NCBI GenBank assembly: GCA_916700875.1
Contig: CAKAKS010000031.1
Span: 7,022,977 to 7,086,976 of the forward strand
DNA length: 64,000 nt
Direction of reading: 5' to 3'
From: Sebastes aleutianus
Lineage: Eukaryota; Chordata; Actinopteri; Perciformes; Sebastidae
The notes beneath the pieces were generated by a model. The model was not told the DNA's origin, made no database searches, and worked only from the letters and a program-made list of their open reading frames with translations. Positions 52,601 to 64,000 of this stretch are shown piece by piece (positions within the stretch are counted from its first letter, which is position 1; each line of letters begins with the position of its first letter). The position numbers and the translations under genes are program-made.

Positions 52601-53157
52601 TAACACATATAGAATAATTATCTTTTTTGTATCAATCCTGCTCATGATGGGTTCAGATACTCGAGGTAAATCAAAGTGTTAATTGTCTCATAATGTCTGT
52701 AATACGCAATCTGTCTTACTATAGTACATTTCTTATTTTTACAAGGACTTCACGATACCACCATTGTCCTCAAAAATATCCAATTCAATCGAAAAAGGAG
52801 GTGATGGATTGAGCAGGAATAAGGCACGGTATTGCAGGCGAAGCATCTGTAGCTTCAGTGAATGCTCTCGCACCACATAATCCATACATATATGCATGCA
52901 CTCGATTCCTGTGCTCGACGTACACACACACTGTAGCAGCAACAGCAGCAGCGTAATCTGCTCTAGAGGGGCAGCTGTGGGTAGAGGCATTTGTTTTGGG
53001 GATGATTTGTTTGTTTGGGTCCTGGCACCCAGATGAGCAGTAATCAGAGGAGTTAGCAAACAGGATTGTGGTAGCCATGACGCCGAGAATCCTCCCCCAC
53101 AGGGCCCGGACCCAAACAGCTCAGCAAGCGCTCTGGCTCTGGAATCGGGGCCAGACT

Positions 53158-53158
<1 letters not shown>

Positions 53159-53211
<53 letters not shown>
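53159..53211. repeat. (AC)n microsatellite, about 26 units
   Basis: Uninterrupted AC run, the longest in the window, 246 bp upstream of the second unc5c exon. The 203-codon - strand ORF across it is a repeat artefact. Confidence 0.97.
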
Positions 53212-53213
<2 letters not shown>

Positions 53214-53456
53214 TACCCAGTGTCAAAGCATGTGATGTGACTGATGTAAATAGTACTGATTCGTTTGATGGGATCTAATACTGACGTTGGTATCGATTTC
53301 TCCCAGGTGAGAGAGCACATTTCAATGTGTAAAGGTGTTGTTAATATCAATCAACTGATTCATTTTGGTCTGTTTTAGTCCCTCATGTTCTCTGCTTATG
53401 TACTTACATTTCTCTATATCTCCCTCCCTTTCAATCCTTTCTGTCTTTGCTCACAG

Positions 53457-53600
53457 GCCTGGTAGTGAGAGAGGCCAGCATAGAGATCACCCGGCAGCAG
53501 GTGGAGGAGCTGTTTGGGCCGGAGGACTTCTGGTGTCAGTGTGTGGCCTGGAGCTCTGCAGGGACCACCAAGAGCCGCAAAGCCCATGTCCGCATCGCCT
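53457..53600 (+). CDS. unc5c: unc5c exon: C-terminal half of first Ig domain (partial gene)
   Basis: Second UNC5 exon in the window, 144 bp. The first two bases complete the Gly split in the previous exon. The frame then reads LVVREASIEITRQQVEELFG, PEDFWCQCVAWSSAGTTKSR and ends in HVRIA, with one base left for a split Tyr. This half carries the Trp-Cys of the Ig1 core disulfide and the second cysteine of the WCQC motif, both diagnostic of UNC5 ectodomains. A Phe replaces the usual Tyr before WCQC, which is conservative. The acceptor is a pyrimidine tract ending gctcacag; the donor is t|gtgagt. Phase 1 on both sides means the exon joins the previous one without a shift. The intron before it is 12,095 bp. 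Confidence 0.95.
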
Positions 53601-56266
53601 GTGAGTATCCCGCCCCCTCCCTTCATCTCGCTCTTCATCCCATTATTCAGTCTTTATCTTCTCTCTCATCTTTTGTATTCCTCTCCAAACAAAACCTCTT
53701 GGCTGCCAAGGAAAGGCGTCTCACAGACCGACTTGTGTATCATGACAGATTTACAGATTCTAGAGATAGAAGCAGTGGGAAAAAAACAAAAACGTTTTAC
53801 TTACATGGGACTCAAGTGTCCCTTTGAACTTGAGTTGGTAAAAAGCCGGAAGAATCCGAATGTTTCCTTGTGTACAGTATAAACCTGGAGAAGGAGCGCA
53901 GAGGATGGGGAGAGAGCTGCAGCAGTGTATACACAGCAGAGAGGCTACGGCACATGTTTATGCCAATGTTCCCTCTTTTTTTCCTGTAGGTGGTCCTCAT
54001 TTGTTCTCTGCCTGTGTGTTTGTCCTCCTACTGAAAATGCATAACACAAATTGTTTCCAAGTAATGAGAAACATTCTGTTGCCTCTAAAGTTTGGGCTCA
54101 TTTTTAACCGTTCCCCAAAGGATCTGCCAATCAAAAATGTGAAAAGTAATGAAACCCCAGAGGACATGGTGAGGAAAGCGGAGTTGTAGGAGTACTTATA
54201 GTTGTGACATCAAGGCGATGCTTCTGTAACACAACACACATTACATAACACAACTGCTTCCACATTGTTGTCAAAATACCACCTGAAGGGACTTCTTTTA
54301 TAGTATCAGCTAGATCACACTTCACACTTTCAACTCCTGTCTAAGTCATTTCAAGGCGTCGTGACTGACATGTCCTGTTTTGACTTGTGGCAAACAGACA
54401 ACCAAAAAAAAAGCAACACCCACTTAGCAGCTTGTGTAGTTGTCTGCATCAAATATATCGTTATCACTGCTGGATAGGGCTTGATAAGGATATCACTGTT
54501 TGCCACTGTCAGAATGATTTCATTTGCACTATACAGTTCAGCAGAGTAGCACAGTATGGAGTCAATATCCATGCTTTTCACTTGATCTTCTCCATTTAGA
54601 GACACTTAGCAATCATATACCTGTCCCTTTCAATTTTTATCTCACCTAATTCTTTCTCCGCATCTTTATATCACCGTCTCTCTAACTCCCCCTCTTATGG
54701 TTTCCCCCTGTTTTCTGTTCAGTTCCTCTTTTGAATTCAGTGTATCCCCTCTTTTTCTAACACCAGTAGCTCTTCTCATTACTGCTTGCTGCTGTTATAC
54801 TAGCCTGCTGAATCAGAATCATGCCTCTCAGTCTCCCGCCGAGCCCACTCCCGCTGCTCCACCTCCTATAATCACCCATGATGAGCAGCCTTCCAGCACT
54901 AACCTATCCCTCAAATCACAATGGACCCCTCTTCCCCTCCCATTAGCTTCTGCTGAATGGATTAGCTCCTCTGCTGTGCTCTCTCTTCAGGCAGGCTTCT
55001 TGTCAGAGCCAGGCTCTCTCCCGTTAGGCTAATGGAAACTGGGCTTGTTTTCCTCTCCCCTCCCATCATCTAAACATATACAGTTTAATCAGACGGGTGA
55101 GTCAGAGCCAGCGCTGGCGAGTTAAGAGGTTGCTGTGTTGAAGAACTGGCTTTCAGACGGGTCCGGCCACAAGTATTGTCAGAGATTTCTGTGTGCCTGC
55201 TGGAGGAAGAGAGAATGTGTAAATTCCCTGTGATTGCCTTCTCTTCCTGTGACCTCCAAAAAAACCGTTTTGATTGGCCTCCATAGTTGGGGAGCTTGCC
55301 AAAGAGGGGCAACAAAAGCATGTGCACAGAACCAAATTAAATAAATGAATCAAATCAACTGAAATGCCTTTCAAAAGATTGTCGAAGGGTAATGTTTACT
55401 GAGAAAGCTGGAAATTGATTTTCTTGTTTGTTTGTGGCTTTATAATTTTACGAGTACAACATAATAATTTCAGCTTTATTACTAGTGACACCACTAATGA
55501 TTTAAAACTTAGTAAGCCTTCATGGTCATTCCTAATCTAGGTTTGCATCAGTAGCTAATGATTTACTAAGCAGGGAAGTTTCTGAATGTAAGGCTGGTAT
55601 AATTTAGCATGACAAGTAGCCAAACATACAGTATCCACTTAAATGTAATGGTTGTCATATGTGTATCCTTCTGAGGGCAAGCAGGGCTGGAAGTGTTTGT
55701 CTGCTGGGTAGGGAATGGTGCGACTCCCACAGGAATGTCGACTCAGCTGGTTCCACACCCTCCAGTGTCCCACAGTACCGTTCAGGGTTACACGGAGTGA
55801 GGAGAGCAGACACTCCTGAGGGGCAGCATAATTTAAACCCTCGTGATCCAATAAAACATGCAGTGCAAAATAATCACTTGCGTGCTACTTGCTGCGTTTC
55901 ATCAAGAGTAATGTGTAAAGGTTTGCAAATCATGATGAAAATAACATTACAAGCTCTGGGTGTTTAGTTTTTAGTTTAACAAGGTGTAGTTGATGTGCTA
56001 CAAGAAGTATGAGCAATAAAAGCATGAATATTTCACATTAACTCACAAACACCGGCCTATGCCATTAATACTAATAATGTAATTTGGACTATTATGTTAT
56101 TTACAATGATGCATCCACACGGTGGTAGTTATGGCACTAACTGGCTCTGGTTTGACACTAAAAGAATAATAAAGATTATATAGGTTTTCTGGCAACAAAA
56201 ACAGAAATGTAACTATCCAAACAAATTTTTATTTCATATTATGTGATCGTCTGCATGTATGTAAAC

Positions 56267-56986
56267 TAGGGCTGTCAAAAGCAAATTTGTTTTAACGCCA
56301 CTAATTTCTTTAACGCATTAATGCAACTTGCGATTTTTAGGTTGTAGAGGGCTCAGTTTTAAAAGCTAGAGTGAAGATACTGGAATCATATGAAACTAGA
56401 AAAAACCTAAAGAATCCAATAGTCAAGTAATAGAATACCAATAGTCAAGTGTCATACCAGCTTATCGCAAAGAAGGCTAAATAATGCTCCAAACAAAATT
56501 TTGGCGAGGAAAAACTGGAATCGCGCTTTTCAAAGGGGTCCCTTGACCTCCGACCTCAAGATATGTGAATGAAAATGGGTTCTATGGGTACCCACGAGTC
56601 TCCCCTTTACAGACATGCCCACTTTATGATAATCACATGCAAGTTTGGGGCAAGTCATAGTCAAGTCAGGAGACTGACACACTGACAGCTGTTGTTGCCT
56701 GTTGGGCTTGAGTCTGCCATGTTATGATTTGAGCATCTTATTTATGCTAAATGCAGTACCTGTGAGGGTTACTGGACAATATTTGTCATTGTTTTGTGTT
56801 GTTAATTGCTTTCCAATAATAAATATTTACATACATTTACATAAAGCAAGCATATTTGCCCACTCCCATGTTGATAAAAGTATTAAATACTTGAAAAATC
56901 TCACTTTAAGGTACATTTTGAACAGATAAAAACTGATTAATTTTTAATTCATCTGGTTTAATGATTTTAATTGATTGACAGCCCTA
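56267..56986 (+). mobile_element. hAT-type MITE family A, copy 6 (720 bp)
   Basis: Starts TAGGGCTGTCAAAAGC and ends AATTGATTGACAGCCCTA with a perfect 8-bp duplication ATGTAAAC (56259-56266, 56987-56994). All internal landmarks are present. A small duplication of AATAGTCAAGT lies near 56420-56452. Confidence 0.95.
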
Positions 56987-57487
56987 ATGTAAACATTTTT
57001 GTTCACATTGCTTGGGTTTAAGGAGGTTATGTGGCTCTAAAGTCCACATAACATTTAATTCTTCTCATGATAAACACATTACAGTATATTTCCAATTTAA
57101 TACATGTTAAGGCCAAACCAGAACCTGCTGTGGACCATATGGACACCACCAAAGCCACCACCACCACCAGTAAAGTGGCTGCTAGGCATTATGGGTCCAT
57201 TCTAAACCACCAAATGGCATGCTGTAATACTGCACACTGAGCTGCCAGTAGCTTTATATGGAGAAATCAAATAAAATTTATTGGATTTGGCTGTAGTGCA
57301 TACATGTATAGCATGAAGTGTGTCCCAGTGTAGGAGAAGGTGTGCCTGCTTCTCCACATTGTGACTACATCTTCTTTTAGCTTTTGGAGGATTCATCCCT
57401 ACATTGTAGTTCTGACATCAGAGCAACAGTAGAATGACTTTACAACTTCAAACGGCAGTACTCCTTTGAGACGTAGTATTGCTACCT

Positions 57488-57514
57488 CCTTTCCTTTCCT
57501 TTCCTTTCCTTTCC
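57488..57514. repeat. (CCTTT)n microsatellite
   Basis: Five pentanucleotide units, pyrimidine-only on the + strand. Confidence 0.95.
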
Positions 57515-57742
57515 ATCTTAAGAAAAACAAACTGTTTGTCCTTGGATCAAATTCCATAAAGCGATGCCCCTCCAGTCATTCCCTCTTTTAATTTCATACC
57601 AGACTTTTACAGAAATTGCTTTCAATTCAACACTCACGCTTTCAGCTTTTATAATGCATTGAAATTTGTGGAGTTATGGTTATCATTCCCCTGAAGACAT
57701 GCGTACTCACAGGTTGAATTGGGACGAGGGATGGAATTTGTT

Positions 57743-57785
57743 ATTTTAAGGTTCATTTTTCCAAATAAAAAATGAACCTTAAAAT
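57743..57785. repeat. Perfect hairpin, 18-bp arms
   Basis: ATTTTAAGGTTCATTTTT at 57743-57760, a 7-base spacer CCAAATA, and the exact reverse complement at 57768-57785. Not embedded in a recognised element. Confidence 0.93.
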
Positions 57786-58774
57786 GACTATAGGTATTCT
57801 CTGGGGCCTCCAGGTTGAGCCTGATCATGTACTCTGCAGTAAGAACGTGATCTAGTTTCTCCTGCAGGGGATGTGGAACAGTTAGCTGAACAGTGAAATG
57901 TCTCTATTTAAGTATAATGTCTCCTCATGTAATAGCTATTGAACAAAAAGAAAGAAAGCGATGAAATCGGTAAATTGAACCTACTGTACATCATGATCCG
58001 GTTTGGAGGATGGCTCTTTTTATTTCATGCATTTCATTTCATTTCATGATCTGTTCATAGTGTATCCATTCAAACACATACTCCAATCTCCCCAGACAGT
58101 GAAGAACAGTTATTTAAAGTGATAGATGTAGGTACTGCAGCCTATTACATTTCTCCAACCATTGTACCCAGGGGTATTAGACTTATTATGTGCAGTCTGC
58201 TTCGACTTCTGAGGTACAAATTCTGCCATACAATCAGTGTCGCTGCACAGCTGAAGGTGGGTTCATTCTACAGTACACATCGCATCTAAACCTTGACTTC
58301 ACAACCAATGTGCTATTGTAGGGCTATCTAATATAATAAATCTCTTTTTTTTATGTTAGCACACAATGTCAATAGCAGTCCATTACTGTATCAATTGCGT
58401 TCTGTGAAGAAGAATTGCCATATATCCTTTCCACAGATTGAATCGCTGAACTGGGGTTCATTTCTGGGTTGGTTTCCATGGACACTGTTCGGTGTAGGTA
58501 GAAGAAGAAACTGAAGAAATGTGTTGGTATCAGAAACTTCAAGAAAACACAGACTCCCAGCACTTATCTTACTGTTGCAGCCTTTTTACAGTTTTATTGG
58601 GGCTTTATCTCAGTCTTTTAATATGTATATTTCTTAACCCTTAAAGTTCAGAGCTTGACTTTATGGTTCACTAACCTCTCAGCTTGTAGTTATAGCACAG
58701 ATGTAAGTTGCTTTGTCTCAGTCCTCGTCACTGGCTCGGTTGAGCGGTGGCATAGAGTGGTGCAGGGATGATGT

Positions 58775-59400
58775 ATTTTTGTAGGTCAACCAGGAAGTTA
58801 GCATCGCCCTGGTTCCCTCGACAAAAAGCCAATGGGGTTTTTCAATTGGGTTCTGGATTATTGCAGAAAATAAGCTCTGTGGCAAACACATATTTATGAT
58901 ATCTTACACATTTTTTCAGCAAGCTAATCTTCACAAATGAACACCACTTCTATGATTTTTGAAGTGTGAATGCAATCGCCAGAAGTAAAAAGCTAACGTT
59001 AGGCTATAAAACAAACTACACCACGGTCGCATGAACGCGAGTATACACAACGAGGCTGCAAAGGCGGACGAGTCAGCGCGATGACGTTTAATAGTCTCAT
59101 TTAGCCGCTTGTTAGCAACCGCCTTTTTGAAGACACGTAAAGGCTTCAAAATTCAGGAGTGGGATATTTACTGATGTATTTTATATCGTAGAACAAAACG
59201 TTAAAATCTCTTAAGCTTGTGTTAACCACAGACTTTATTTCAGCCATCTAACTAAAAAACAATTTCAAAAAATCCATTGACCCGACTTTGGAACGAGGGA
59301 ACCGGAAGTGCTAAAATGCCAACTCATTTCCAGGTTTTAGGACTCATTCCTATAGCACTCTATATAGTTGCAGAGTTCAGTTCATTCCAGGTTCTGTATG
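58775..59400 (+). repeat. Dispersed teleost repeat
   Basis: GTAGGTCAACCAGGAAGTTA, TTCTGGATTATTGCAGAAAA, AAAAGCTAACGTTAGGC and CCGGAAGTGCTAAAATGCCA then GGTTTTAGGACTCATTCC are blocks recognised from a common percomorph repeat. Class uncertain; the 72-codon - strand ORF is repeat-derived. Confidence 0.55.
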
Positions 59401-60118
59401 TAGAGGAAAAAACATGTTATTTTAGTGCATGCTGTGGTGGATGTGGTTACTGCTTTAGATTGAATGCGTCGGTAAAAAAAGGCTTAAGAGTGTGTTCGCC
59501 AGGAATATTACGAAGGCTGTGGAAATGGCATCAGTGGAGTTTGGAGGTCTGATTGTAGATTTGATGCTTCAGTAACTCCAAAGTTCCCAAATAGTTCTGT
59601 AACTCCCTATTAAGTCCTCTTCTCCCGCCCCTCTCCTCTGTTGTTGTGTATGATGCCCGCTCCTCCTGTCTCAGTCTGTGCAGCAGGTTATGATATATGT
59701 CTAATGGGCTTTGGGTTCCAGTGTAGCATGACACCCTCAGTAATCCTGCCCTGTCAGCTCCACTATCCCTGCCCTGCACTACTCCATCAGGGCTCTCACA
59801 CCACAAAAATATTGGTTTTTCATTGGAGGGCGAGAGATCCCCTTCTCTATCTTCCCTCTATCTACTTCAGGCAAGTTGATCTGTGTGCTGAAGGAGAGAG
59901 AACGAAAGCATAAATCTCCGTCACTGTTTCCAACATTAAAGAACACACTGTTCTGTATTGCTTTTCCACAGCGGCAATTATTATTGATGAGTTACCCTAC
60001 CTTCCCTTTTGATGATTTGTTAGTATACCAATACTATATTATTGATTGACTCTGCTTTTAATATTAAACATAGCTCCCAAAACAGCCTTCACATCAATGA
60101 GATATGGGTAAATATTGA

Positions 60119-64000
<3,882 letters not shown>

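Noticed and set aside
52739..53350. 203-codon - strand ORF, longest in the window
   Set aside because: Contains the (AC)n microsatellite read as Cys-Val repeats; the open frame is explained by the repeat and the flanks carry no recognisable domain.

Overview
This is a vertebrate nuclear window, most likely from a spiny-rayed (percomorph) teleost. The evidence is the exon/intron structure with GT..AG junctions, low gene density, abundant (CA)n-type microsatellites, and several repeat families I recognise as common in perciform genomes: hAT-type and TTAA-bounded short transposons, a tRNA-derived SINE, and L2-type and RNase-H-type LINE fragments. Nothing suggests a bacterial or viral genome.

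The only host gene I can support is a netrin-receptor gene of the UNC5 family on the + strand, best matching unc5c. Three consecutive coding exons are present: 41131-41361 (first Ig domain, N-terminal part), 53457-53600 (rest of Ig1) and 60150-60253 (start of Ig2). Their phases are compatible (1, 1, 1, then 0 at the last donor) and all three have good splice signals. The signal-peptide exon and everything after the start of the second Ig domain lie outside the window. I infer that 1-41130 is intron 1, that the introns between the visible exons are 12,095 and 6,549 bp, and that 60254-64000 is the start of the next intron. Nearly all ORFs over 60 codons are chance readings of introns or repeats.

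The rest of the readable content is transposable elements. A ~700-bp non-autonomous hAT-type family (ends TAGGGCTGTCA / TGACAGCCCTA, 8-bp target duplications) has five essentially full copies (14724, 23834, 25892, 35919, 56267) and one fragment nested in another hAT element (28443-28773 inside 28018-28908). Three more hAT-type elements lie at 8986-9317, 20611-21168 and 51902-52246. TTAA-bounded elements lie at 14282-14675, 21667-22158 and 37680-38194. LINE remnants are an L2-type reverse transcriptase piece on the - strand (about 5790-6420) and two tandem 5'-truncated RNase-H-clade LINE ends on the + strand (about 48940-49298 and 49320-49950, the second with a perfect 13-bp target duplication).

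The most unusual signals are: the element at 23834-24680, which carries ~59 bp of sequence that also flanks the relative at 14724 and then a second terminus; the 615-bp inverted-repeat element at 46155-46769, whose core keeps an open ~55-codon frame resembling the N-terminal region of a fish integrase-like transposase; a perfect 39-bp palindrome 12 bp outside an hAT insertion; and a strong G-quadruplex motif near 38.9 kb. I see no undescribed multi-gene system here.
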